Source of the DNA: CAZNRY01 sp964575675
GTDB lineage: Bacteria > Eisenbacteria > RBG-16-71-46 > CAIMUX01 > VGJL01
Direction: 5' to 3'
Assembly: GCA_964575675.1 (NCBI GenBank)
Contig: CAZNRY010000003.1
Coordinates: 1-60,063 of the forward strand
DNA: 60,063 bases
This document shows, piece after piece, positions 16,442 through 24,648 of the stretch. How positions within the stretch are numbered: position 1 is the first letter of the stretch; the number at the start of each line of letters is the position of its first letter. The position numbers and the translations under genes are program-made. The notes under the pieces are model-generated. The model searched no databases and was not told the DNA's origin. It saw nothing but the letters and a program-made list of their open reading frames with translations.

Positions 16442-17152
16442 TCAGGTTGTTCGCCTGCGGTAGCGACAGTGCCCGAGTTGGCAGCGCGCGCAGCCGGAGA
16501 TGCCTGCAATCGGTCGCGCGTCGGCCCCGAGCCACATCGCGAAGGAGATCGACTTTCGAGGGACCATCAGCATTGCAGGGGAGAGCGACACGCCGAGACG
16601 CGCATGCGGCAGGCGATCCAGGAGGGCGCGTTGCGCCTCCAGCGGCCACGACCCGTAACCCGGGCTGATTCGACACGAAACCGGGGAGGCGGGTTCGATC
16701 TCCCCTGCGGGCGGAGCTTGATCGGTGGGCCGACCCGCCAGCGGGCCGTTCCTCGGGGGACCTTCCATCCCGATCTCGGGGTCTGCGTTCGCGATGATCG
16801 CGCCGAGGTGATCGGCCGCTTCCTCGGCGGCCGCGCTCCCGGCGGCGTCAAGCAGGAGGGCGCCCGTCGCGTCCCCCGTCCCAAGGTACTCGGCGACCTG
16901 CTTCTCGATGCCGCCGCCCACCGTGACGAGGCCGATGACCAGGCCGGCCGCAGCGATCGGCTCGAGCCCGAGGGACGAGGCGGCCATGACGGGGAGGTGC
17001 CGGTAAGTCCCGGCGGCGGCGGCCAGGCCGCGCGCCTCGGCCAGCGCAGGTCCGATTCGCGCCTCGATGCGCGGAGGCGGATTGTGTGTCTCGGGGTAGC
17101 CGAGGAAGTGCAGAACCTCCTCGCGGCGTAGGAGGAGAGGGAGGCGGAGCAC
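16442..17152 (-). CDS. Corrinoid reactivation protein with MetH-type activation domain
   Basis: 236 residues from GTG 17152; GTG 17182, overlapping the previous stop, is an alternative. The C-terminal half matches the S-adenosylmethionine-binding activation domain of B12-dependent methionine synthase: SCRISPGYGSWPLEAQRALL, then GVSLSPAMLMVPRKSISFAM. It ends in a CARCQLGHCRYR cluster of the kind that follows this domain in stand-alone versions and may bind metal. In MetH this domain reductively remethylates oxidised cob(II)alamin with SAM and an electron donor. Here it would repair the corrinoid protein encoded two genes upstream. It lies 19 bases before the MttB-like start. Confidence 0.88.
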   Translation of the reverse strand: MLRLPLLLRREEVLHFLGYPETHNPPPRIEARIGPALAEARGLAAAAGTYRHLPVMAASSLGLEPIAAAGLVIGLVTVGGGIEKQVAEYLGTGDATGALLLDAAGSAAAEEAADHLGAIIANADPEIGMEGPPRNGPLAGRPTDQAPPAGEIEPASPVSCRISPGYGSWPLEAQRALLDRLPHARLGVSLSPAMLMVPRKSISFAMWLGADARPIAGISGCARCQLGHCRYRRRTT

Positions 17153-17168
17153 CCTCGGGATTTCCTCT

Positions 17169-18050
17169 CTATCGCTCGGCACGAATCCGTTCCCGAAGGG
17201 CGGCGATAAAGTGGGGATCGGTTCCGCAGCACCCGCCGAGGGCCGCGATCCGCTCGCGGGCCAGCGGCGCCATGGCAAGGGCGAACTCCTCCGGAGTCTG
17301 GCGGTAACAGAGCCGCCCATCGATCGTCTCGGGCTGTCCCGCGTTTGGTTGAACGACGATCGGCGCGTTGATCGCGGAGCGAACCTCCCGCGCGAGCGGG
17401 ATCATCTCCGCGCTCGCGATGCTGCAGTTCGCGCCGACACAGGCGGCGCCGGCGTCGTGGAGCTCGCGCAGCGAACCGACGAGGGGATCGCCCATGATCG
17501 TGAAGAAACCGCGCTTCTTCTTCTCGAAGGTGAGGGAGACGATGACCGGCAGATCGGGGATTGTCCGGCGAAGCGCCTCGCAGGCGATCATGGCCTCCCG
17601 CTTGTCCGTCATCGTCTCGATGTGAAGGGCGTCGGCGCTGGTCCGCGCGAGGGCGCGTCCCTGACGCTCGAACGCCTCCCGCCAAGCCGCCGGGTCGCCG
17701 TGCCCGACGGGTGGCAGGTACTCTCCGGTAGGGCCGATGTCGGCGATCACGAACCTCGCGCCGGATTCGCGGGCCAGGCGGATCGCCGTCTCGTTCAGCT
17801 CCTCGCACCGGGCCTCCAGACCGAAGCGGCCGAGGCGGATCGGGTTCGAGCCGAAGGTGTTTGCATGGACGGCCTCGCTTCCCGCATCGACGTAGGCGCG
17901 GTGGATCGCCACAAGCTCTTCCGGACGGTCGAGTGTCCATGCGTCCGGGGGCACCCCGATCGGCAGGCCGCGGGCGATCAGCATCGTCCCGAATCCGCCG
18001 TCGAGCAGGAGCGTGGGGCCGCCTTCGAGACGAAGGAGGATGCCGTTCAA
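17169..18050 (-). CDS. Zinc homocysteine S-methyltransferase (MetH module 1 type)
   Basis: 293 residues, the single Hcy-methyltransferase barrel. It starts LLLDGGFGTMLIARG, carries VHANTFGSN, and has the zinc ligands Cys209 (GANCS) and Cys274-Cys275 (GGCCGTD). The domain activates homocysteine as a thiolate and takes a methyl group from methylcobalamin, SAM or S-methylmethionine. Since its neighbours are a corrinoid protein and its activase, methyl transfer from the corrinoid to homocysteine, giving methionine, is the natural reading. No pterin-binding (folate) domain is fused or nearby. The gap to the upstream gene is 61 bases and to the downstream start 16 bases. Confidence 0.93.
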   Translation of the reverse strand: MNGILLRLEGGPTLLLDGGFGTMLIARGLPIGVPPDAWTLDRPEELVAIHRAYVDAGSEAVHANTFGSNPIRLGRFGLEARCEELNETAIRLARESGARFVIADIGPTGEYLPPVGHGDPAAWREAFERQGRALARTSADALHIETMTDKREAMIACEALRRTIPDLPVIVSLTFEKKKRGFFTIMGDPLVGSLRELHDAGAACVGANCSIASAEMIPLAREVRSAINAPIVVQPNAGQPETIDGRLCYRQTPEEFALAMAPLARERIAALGGCCGTDPHFIAALRERIRAER

Positions 18051-18111
18051 GGGTGGATCTCCTTCATGCCGGGAGGATGGACCGGCGCCCCGGCCGCGCC
18101 GAGGGCGTCGC

Positions 18112-18753
18112 TCACGCGAGGATCTCCCGCGCGACGGCCACAGCGCGCAGGGCGTTCTCAGCGTGCAGCGCGCCGATCTCGGCCGCCCATGCGGGGGTTG
18201 TGGGGGCGCCGCCGACCAGTACGCGCGGGGCCCGCGGCAGTCCCGCCGCCGCGATCGCGCGCACCAACTCCCGCTGGACCGTCATCGTCGTCGTCAAGAG
18301 GGCGGAGGCCGCGACGATGTCTGCCTCGACTTCCCGCGCCTTCGAGACGAATGCCTCCACCGGCACATCGCTCCCGAGATCGTGGACCGAGAATTCGTTC
18401 GCGGAGAGAAGCGTCGCCACGAGGCTCTTACCGATGTCGTGCAGGTCGCCCCTCACGGTGCCGATCACAACCGTTCCGATGTGCGCCCGCCCGGTCCCGC
18501 CCGCGTCCAAGGCGGGCCGCAGGACGGCCATCGCGGCCTTCATCGCCTCCGCTCCCTGGACCAGCTCGGGAAGGAAGTACTCGCCCTCCTCCCAGAGATC
18601 CCCGACGCGGCGGATTCCGGAAGCGAAGCCCCCGTCGATCGCAGCGACGAGGTCGACCCCGCCTTTGACCGCGGCCTCGGCAAGCTCACGGGCCCTCACA
18701 GCATCGCCGTCGACGACGGCCTGCATCATTTCGGCGTAACTCGGCACCTGCAT
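18112..18753 (-). CDS. Corrinoid (B12-binding) methyl-carrier protein, MtbC/MttC type
   Basis: 213 residues; ATG with AAGGAG upstream. Residues 1-85 form the helical cap domain (IRRVGDLWEEGEYFLPELVQ). Residues 90-213 are the Rossmann B12 domain with the base-off ligand motif DLHDIG (Asp103, His105, Gly108), SALLTTTM and VGGAPTT. It carries the methyl group on cobalt between methyltransferases. As first gene of the operon its partners are the MttB-like enzyme (methyl donor side), the homocysteine enzyme (acceptor side) and the reactivation protein. Confidence 0.94.
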   Translation of the reverse strand: MQVPSYAEMMQAVVDGDAVRARELAEAAVKGGVDLVAAIDGGFASGIRRVGDLWEEGEYFLPELVQGAEAMKAAMAVLRPALDAGGTGRAHIGTVVIGTVRGDLHDIGKSLVATLLSANEFSVHDLGSDVPVEAFVSKAREVEADIVAASALLTTTMTVQRELVRAIAAAGLPRAPRVLVGGAPTTPAWAAEIGALHAENALRAVAVAREILA

Positions 18754-18794
18754 CGGATCTCCTTCCAGCCCTGTCGATGGGATCTCTGGCTAGG

Positions 18795-18800
18795 ACTATA
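18795..18800 (-). promoter_or_regulatory. Possible -10 box for the corrinoid operon
   Basis: On the minus strand TATAGT (5 of 6 to consensus) lies 42 bases before the corrinoid protein ATG. The -35 region is poor (GGGACC at 15 bases), which would fit an activated promoter. A regulator is not visible nearby. Confidence 0.35.
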
Positions 18801-18904
18801 CCGCACGAAGGATGTGGTCCCGCCCGGGAGCGTCCGTCGGGCAGAGAGCGCCTCCACCCGGGCGGCGCGCCTTCATCCGCAAGCGCGGAACACGTTTACA
18901 GCCA

Positions 18905-18933
18905 TTGAGATCACCGTTCGAATGGAGTAAAAT
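18905..18933 (+). promoter_or_regulatory. Promoter of first M14 peptidase gene
   Basis: TTGAGA (18905-18910), 17-base spacer, TAAAAT (18928-18933). Predicted start about 18940, giving a 45-base leader ending in the strong ribosome site AAGGAGGGG (18972-18980). It points away from the corrinoid operon. Confidence 0.65.
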
Positions 18934-18984
18934 AGGACAGGAATCTGCTTCAGCATCCCTTGTGTCTGCATAAGGAGGGGAAGA

Positions 18985-21714
18985 ATGCGCTGCTCCACGC
19001 GGGTGCTCCTCATGGTCTCCTTCCTGGTCGCGCTTGCCAACGCCGCCGCCTTCGGGGCCGCCGAGCCGTACCAGGAAATCCGGGTCTTGCTGCCCACGGA
19101 AGCCTCCCTCCGGGACCTTCTGCAGAATCAGGATCTCGACCTGATCCGGCTCGGTGACGGGGATGCGCGACTCGTCTCGCGTCCTTCCATCACCGACGGC
19201 CTGATTGCGAAGGGTTGGGAGGTTGAGGTGATCCACGCCGACCTGGAGAGCTTTTATGCCTCCCGGCAGGTGGGCAAGCTCGACTACGGAGTCTGGCACA
19301 CCTACGCGGAGACGCTCGCGGAGCTGAACCTCCTGCACGCCCAGTACCCAAGCCTCACCTCCGCTCCCTTCTCGATCGGCCTCACGGGGCAGGGGCGCAG
19401 CGTTTGGGCGATCAAGGTGTCGGACAACGCCGCTGTGGACGAGGACGAGCCGGAGGTTCTCTTCGACGGCGCCCACCACGCGCGGGAGATCATGCCGGTC
19501 GAAATGAGCCTCTACTTCCCGCGCTATCTCTGCGAGAACTACGGGACAGATCCGATGGCGACCTTCCTCGTCGACAATCGGGAGATCTGGTTCATCCCGA
19601 TCGTCAACGCGGACGGGTTCGTCTACAACGAGACGACGAATCCGGACGGCGGCGGGATGTGGCGGAAGAACCGGAGGAACAACGGCGACGGCACCTACGG
19701 CGTCGACCCCAACCGGAACTATCCGTACATGTGGGGATACGACGATTCGGGATCCAGCCCGATCACGTCATCCGAGACATACCGGGGACCGTCGGCGGGA
19801 AGCGAGCCCGAGGTCCAGGCGTACATGAACTTCGTGATCTCGCGGCACTTCCTGACGCATGATTCCCTGCATTCCTACGGCGGCATGATCCTCTTCCCGT
19901 GGGGGTACGTCATCTCGCACACGCCGGACGACGCGACCCTGCGCGCCGTGGCGGCCGAACGGGCCGCCGAGAACGGTTACACGATCGGCCAGGCCCCCGA
20001 GATCCTCTACGCGGTCAACGGAGGCAACTTCGACTGGATGTACGGGGAGCAAGCCGCGAAGGGGAAGATCTTTTCCTTCTCCACGGAGTTCGGCGGATCC
20101 GGTTTCTGGCCCGATCCGTCGGAAAGGGACGGCCTGATCGCGGAGAACCTACACTCGGTGATCGTCCTCGCCCAGGTCGCCGGCCCTTCGGCCAGCACGA
20201 CGGCGCTCGTGATCTCCGGCGGGGACGGCAACGGCCGGCTCGATCCGGGTGAAACGGTCGATCTCGTGGCGACGGTGAAGAACTCCGGCATCGCCGCCGG
20301 GATGACGAATCTGTCGATCCGGCTCCGGTGTGACGACCCCTACGTCGGCCTCGTCGATGTCTTGAACGTTGTCGGGTCGCTCGCCTCCGGTGCGAGCTTC
20401 ACGAACTCGGCGGATCCGTTCACCGTGCAGATCGATGCGAGTTGCCCGGTCGCCCGGCAGATCACATTCGTCGTCGTGGCCGACGCCGACGGTGGGGTGC
20501 ATTCCGAAACCCCGTTCCTGTTTGTCGTCGGGCCGCCCACGACCATCGCCGCCAACGACTTCGAGGAAGCGGGCGAAGCGTGGACCCAGGACGCCACGCA
20601 TACGGCAACGACAGGGGCTTTCGTTCGAGTCGATCCCGTCGCGACGACCCATCAACCCGGCGACGACACGACGCCCTCGCCCGGCGTCGCTGCCTGGATT
20701 ACCGCGCAGAATCCGACCGGACAGGTCGGGGTCGACGACGTGGACGGCGGGATTGCCGCCACACGATCGCCGGACCATAACCTCTCGGCCTACGGGCGGG
20801 TGCGACTCTCGATGAACTACTTTCACGGACAGCGCGACACGGGCGGCGATTCGGGAGATTTCTTCAAGATCGATGTTTCCTCAAACGGCGGCGGCTCATG
20901 GGTGAACCTGGTCCAGATCGGGGACGTCGCGACCTCTGCAGTCTGGCGGAATCTCTCGGTCAACCTCGGCGACTACATCACCCTGACCAGCCAGGTCCGT
21001 TTCCGCGTCCAGACTGCGGACGGCACGGCGGGCGGCGAGATCCTCGAGGGGGGCATCGACGACTTCTACCTGTACGACGAGGGGATCGCGAACGAGGCGC
21101 CTTCGGCGCCGGTTCTCAATGCTCCGGCCGACGGAGAGACCGGGGTGGCCGCCCTCGCGACCCTCACGGTGGCCAACGCGACCGACCCGGAGGCTGAGAC
21201 GCTGACCTACGGTTTTCGGATCTACTCCGATTCCGACCTGACCCAACTCGTTCAGTCGGCGAATGAAGTGGCGCAAGGCGGTGCGGGAACCACTTCATGG
21301 ACTGTTTCCGCGCCGCTTCCGCAGGGCACGTACTACTGGAGATCGTTCGCCGCCGATCCCCAGCAGCGCGGCCTCTACATGCAGACCGCCTCCTTCACCG
21401 TCACCGAGCAGGCGGGGGCCGAGGATCTGGCGCTTGACAATCGCCCCGCTCTCTCGATCGGTCCCAATCCGGCGCAAGGGGCAACGACGATCCGCTACCT
21501 CGTGCCCGCGACGACGACCAGCAGGTTGGCGATCTACGATCCGCAGGGACGGATCGTGCGTTCGCTCGAGACGGCGCCATCGGCATCCGGGTGGCACGAA
21601 GTCGCGTGGGATGGACGCGACGACGCCGGCCGGCCGGCCGCGAGCGGCAGCTACTGGGTCCGTCTCTGGACGCCCGGAGAGCTGCGGACCGTCCGGGTCG
21701 TGACGATCCGGTAA
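18985..21714 (+). CDS. Secreted M14 zinc carboxypeptidase with FlgD-Ig C-terminal domain
   Basis: 909 residues. Signal peptide 1-25; propeptide-like region to about 95; M14 catalytic domain about 100-400 with zinc ligands His165 and Glu168 (HHARE) and His296, substrate-binding GVDPNRNYPYMWG, and catalytic Glu368 (FSTEFGGSGFWP). Then come a CARDB-like Ig region with the dockerin-like turn GGDGNGRLDPGETV (about 415-520), a jelly-roll or MAM-like module (about 525-690), an FnIII-like domain and a FlgD-Ig-like end (about 825-909: IGPNPAQGATTIRYLV, then SGSYWVRLWTP). It is similar to carboxypeptidase T, which removes C-terminal residues. Its own promoter and a downstream hairpin make it a single unit. 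A paralogue follows directly. Confidence 0.94.
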   Translation: MRCSTRVLLMVSFLVALANAAAFGAAEPYQEIRVLLPTEASLRDLLQNQDLDLIRLGDGDARLVSRPSITDGLIAKGWEVEVIHADLESFYASRQVGKLDYGVWHTYAETLAELNLLHAQYPSLTSAPFSIGLTGQGRSVWAIKVSDNAAVDEDEPEVLFDGAHHAREIMPVEMSLYFPRYLCENYGTDPMATFLVDNREIWFIPIVNADGFVYNETTNPDGGGMWRKNRRNNGDGTYGVDPNRNYPYMWGYDDSGSSPITSSETYRGPSAGSEPEVQAYMNFVISRHFLTHDSLHSYGGMILFPWGYVISHTPDDATLRAVAAERAAENGYTIGQAPEILYAVNGGNFDWMYGEQAAKGKIFSFSTEFGGSGFWPDPSERDGLIAENLHSVIVLAQVAGPSASTTALVISGGDGNGRLDPGETVDLVATVKNSGIAAGMTNLSIRLRCDDPYVGLVDVLNVVGSLASGASFTNSADPFTVQIDASCPVARQITFVVVADADGGVHSETPFLFVVGPPTTIAANDFEEAGEAWTQDATHTATTGAFVRVDPVATTHQPGDDTTPSPGVAAWITAQNPTGQVGVDDVDGGIAATRSPDHNLSAYGRVRLSMNYFHGQRDTGGDSGDFFKIDVSSNGGGSWVNLVQIGDVATSAVWRNLSVNLGDYITLTSQVRFRVQTADGTAGGEILEGGIDDFYLYDEGIANEAPSAPVLNAPADGETGVAALATLTVANATDPEAETLTYGFRIYSDSDLTQLVQSANEVAQGGAGTTSWTVSAPLPQGTYYWRSFAADPQQRGLYMQTASFTVTEQAGAEDLALDNRPALSIGPNPAQGATTIRYLVPATTTSRLAIYDPQGRIVRSLETAPSASGWHEVAWDGRDDAGRPAASGSYWVRLWTPGELRTVRVVTIR

Positions 21715-21735
21715 CGAGCCGGGCAGCCACTTTGA

Positions 21736-21772
21736 TCGAGGCCGCGAGCCGCAGGGTGGTTCGCGGCCTCGA
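21736..21772 (+). terminator. Strong hairpin after first M14 gene
   Basis: A 15-bp stem (21736-21750 with 21758-21772, one G-T pair) and a 7-base loop, 22 bases after the stop. No T-run follows, so it may act as an RNA-stability or Rho-linked structure rather than a classic intrinsic terminator. Confidence 0.5.
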
Positions 21773-21870
21773 CGCGTGATCCGACTCGGACTTGAGGCCG
21801 GCAGCGGCGGGGTCTATTCTCGCGTGTAGGGTCCGTTCCACAGGGTCCGCCGGGGCGAGATAGGACGCAG

Positions 21871-24573
21871 ATGCATCGGTTCCGCGGAGCTGCCATCCTG
21901 GCCTTCTTGGTCTGTCCGCTCTTACCCTCGCCTGCTCCCGCGGGCGATCCGTATCAGGAGATCCGCGTCTCCCTTCCGTTTGATCGGGACCTCGCCAGGG
22001 TCTTGAGCAATCCGGGATTGGAGCTGATGGGGCTGGGAGACGGTGAGGCAAGGCTTCTCTCCAATCCCGAGGCGACACGCGCATTGGTCCGGCAGGGATA
22101 CGCGGTCGAAATCATCATCCCTGATCTCGAAACCTTCTACTCGTCCCGGCAGGGAAAGGCGGACAACTACGGGGTCTGGCACACCTATGCCGAGACCGTG
22201 GCGGAGCTGAGTCTCCTGCATGACCAGTACCCCGAGATAACAACCGCGCCCTTTTCGATCGGTCGGTCGAACGAGGAGAGAGATCTCTGGGCGATCAAGA
22301 TCTCGGACCATGCCGAGGATGAAGAAGGAGAGCCGGAGGTTCTGTTCGACGGGGTTCACCACGCGCGCGAGATCATGTCGCTCGAGACCTGCCTCTACAT
22401 TGCCCGCTATCTCTGCGAGAACTATCAGGACGAGCCTCTCACGAGGCGTCTTGTGGACGACCGCCAGATCTACATCGTTCCGATCGTGAACCCCGACGGC
22501 TTCGTGTACAACGAGACGCTTTTCCCGGGCGGCGGGGGGATGTGGAGGAAGAACCGGAGCAACAACGCTTCGCCCTGCAGGGGCGTCGATCTGAATCGCA
22601 ACTACCCGTTCATGTGGGGGTTGACCGGCTCTTCCGGCAACCCGTGCGCCGATGACTATCGCGGCTCCGGAGCGATGAGCGAACCCGAAACGCAGGCAAT
22701 GGTCCGTTTCGTGAGCGAGCACCGGTTTGTGACACACGAGTCGATCCACTCCGTCGCCGGGATGATCCTTTTCCCCTGGTCGCATACGACTGACCACACC
22801 CCCGACGACGGGCTCCTCCGTGCGATCGCCTCGCTCAGAAGTTCCCGCAATGGGTACATGATCGGGCAGGCCCCGGAGATCCTCTACCTCGTGAGCGGCG
22901 GGATGGGGGACTGGGCGTACGGGGAGCAAACCACGAAGTCCAAGATTCTCTCCTTCACGACCGAGATCGGGGGGTCGGGATTCTGGCCGGACGTGAGCGA
23001 GAGGGAGCCGCTCCTCGAGCAGAACCTCGCCTCGATGCTCGATCTGATTCGGGTTGCCGGACCCGCCCTGAGCGCGCAATCGCTCGCCGTCGCCGGCGAG
23101 AACGGCGAGGGCCGGATCTCCCCGGGCAGTGTCGTGGATCTGGTGGGACGGATCGTGAACGACGGATTCGCCGTCGAGGCGCGCGAGGTGCGGATGCGCC
23201 TGCGCTGCGATGATCCCTATGTTCTTCTCCTCGCCGTCTCGGATTCGCTCGGAACCGTGCCGCAGGGAGAATGGGCCGAAAACGCGGCGCGGCCGTTCCG
23301 CTGCCTGGTCGAGGAAGGATGCCCCAGGGGAAGGCGGATTCCGTTCACGATGGTTGTGGACGCCGCGGGATCACTTCACGTCGAGGAGACCTTCATCCTG
23401 CAGGCCGGACAGCTTCCCGTGATCTACGGGGACGATTTCGAGGATGCCGGGGACGAATGGCAGACGGACGGGAGCCAGAGTACGGTCGCCGGCGCCTTCG
23501 TGAGGATCGACCCGAATCCGACCCAGTACCAGCCGGATGATGACACGACGCCCGATCCCGGCGTTTTCGCTTGGGTGACCGGGCAGAACGTCTCCGAGGC
23601 CCAGGACGATGTCGATTCGGGCGTGGTCGCCACGCGCTCGCCCGAAATCGATCTCTCGTCGCATCCACGAGTCCGGCTTTCGACGAACTATTTCTTTGGC
23701 CAGAGGGATGGCGGGGACGATCCCGAGGGTGACTGGTTCAGGATCGAGGCGTCCTCGGACGGGGGAGAAGGGTGGGTCGGTCTCGTTGAGATCGGGGATC
23801 AAGCATCGATCCCGGCTTGGCGAAACCTGACGCTCGACCTTGGATATCTGATCGCGCTGACGGACCGGGTTTGCTTCCGCGTTCGGGTCTCGGACGGCCC
23901 CGGGGAGGGCGACATCGTCGAGGGAGGGATCGACGACTTCTTCCTCTTCGAGGGAGGCACGAACTCGGAGCCCCCCGGCGCGCCAACGGCGGAGTCTCCC
24001 TCAGGCGGCGTCCCCGTGGTTTCAGCGCACGTGACCCTGACCGTCGGCAACGCGGAGGACCCGGAGGGCGACCCCTTGAGCTACGGATTCCGGATCTTTG
24101 CCGATCGCGACCTGACGCGGATCATCGCAGCGGCCGACGCCGTTCCCGAGGGAACGGGCGCAGTGACTTCCTGGTCGCCCGGGTTCCCGCTTCTGGCTGG
24201 GACATATTTCTGGCGCGCCTATGCCGCCGATCCGTCGCAAAGGGGGATGTATGGTCCGGTCGCATCGTTCGAGGTTTCCGCGTCGCCTCATGCGCGCGAG
24301 GCGGAGCAGGTCCGCGCGGAGCCGAATCCGAGCCGCGGCGGGATCCGGATCGCCTACTTCCTTCCCGCAGCCGCGGTGAGCCGGATCGCGGTCTACGACG
24401 CTCAGGGGCGGATCGTCCGCGAATTGCCGAGGGGAACCTCGGCGTCGGGCTGGCGGGTCGCCTCGTGGGATGGACTTGACCGGGAGGGACGCAAGGTTCC
24501 ATCCGGGAGTTACTGGGTCCGGGTCACCACGCCGCAGGAAACCCGAACCGCGAGGCTCGTGCGCATCGAGTGA
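21871..24573 (+). CDS. Secreted M14 zinc carboxypeptidase, tandem paralogue
   Basis: 900 residues with the same layout as the preceding gene. Signal peptide 1-25; catalytic domain with His164 and Glu167 (HHARE), GVDLNRNYPFMWG, His293 and Glu365 (FTTEIGGSGFWPD); Ig-like region; jelly-roll module (DDTTPDPGVFAWVTGQN); FnIII-like domain; FlgD-Ig end (AEPNPSRGGIRIAYFL to LVRIE). All catalytic residues are kept, so both copies should be active. It carries a Cys pair in the specificity region (SPCRG, NPCADD) that the first copy lacks, hinting at a disulfide and different specificity. Start ATG 21871 follows AGGACG. Confidence 0.93.
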   Translation: MHRFRGAAILAFLVCPLLPSPAPAGDPYQEIRVSLPFDRDLARVLSNPGLELMGLGDGEARLLSNPEATRALVRQGYAVEIIIPDLETFYSSRQGKADNYGVWHTYAETVAELSLLHDQYPEITTAPFSIGRSNEERDLWAIKISDHAEDEEGEPEVLFDGVHHAREIMSLETCLYIARYLCENYQDEPLTRRLVDDRQIYIVPIVNPDGFVYNETLFPGGGGMWRKNRSNNASPCRGVDLNRNYPFMWGLTGSSGNPCADDYRGSGAMSEPETQAMVRFVSEHRFVTHESIHSVAGMILFPWSHTTDHTPDDGLLRAIASLRSSRNGYMIGQAPEILYLVSGGMGDWAYGEQTTKSKILSFTTEIGGSGFWPDVSEREPLLEQNLASMLDLIRVAGPALSAQSLAVAGENGEGRISPGSVVDLVGRIVNDGFAVEAREVRMRLRCDDPYVLLLAVSDSLGTVPQGEWAENAARPFRCLVEEGCPRGRRIPFTMVVDAAGSLHVEETFILQAGQLPVIYGDDFEDAGDEWQTDGSQSTVAGAFVRIDPNPTQYQPDDDTTPDPGVFAWVTGQNVSEAQDDVDSGVVATRSPEIDLSSHPRVRLSTNYFFGQRDGGDDPEGDWFRIEASSDGGEGWVGLVEIGDQASIPAWRNLTLDLGYLIALTDRVCFRVRVSDGPGEGDIVEGGIDDFFLFEGGTNSEPPGAPTAESPSGGVPVVSAHVTLTVGNAEDPEGDPLSYGFRIFADRDLTRIIAAADAVPEGTGAVTSWSPGFPLLAGTYFWRAYAADPSQRGMYGPVASFEVSASPHAREAEQVRAEPNPSRGGIRIAYFLPAAAVSRIAVYDAQGRIVRELPRGTSASGWRVASWDGLDREGRKVPSGSYWVRVTTPQETRTARLVRIE

Positions 24574-24648
24574 CGATTCCGCCGTCCATGGGAAGGCCCC
24601 CTGCTCGGCTCGGCGCGCGATTCTCTCCCTTAGAAGGAGCTTGATTCC

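Noticed and set aside
17211..18668. Open frame of 485 codons on the plus strand
   Set aside because: Antisense to the homocysteine methyltransferase and corrinoid genes; no ribosome site and Arg-rich second half.
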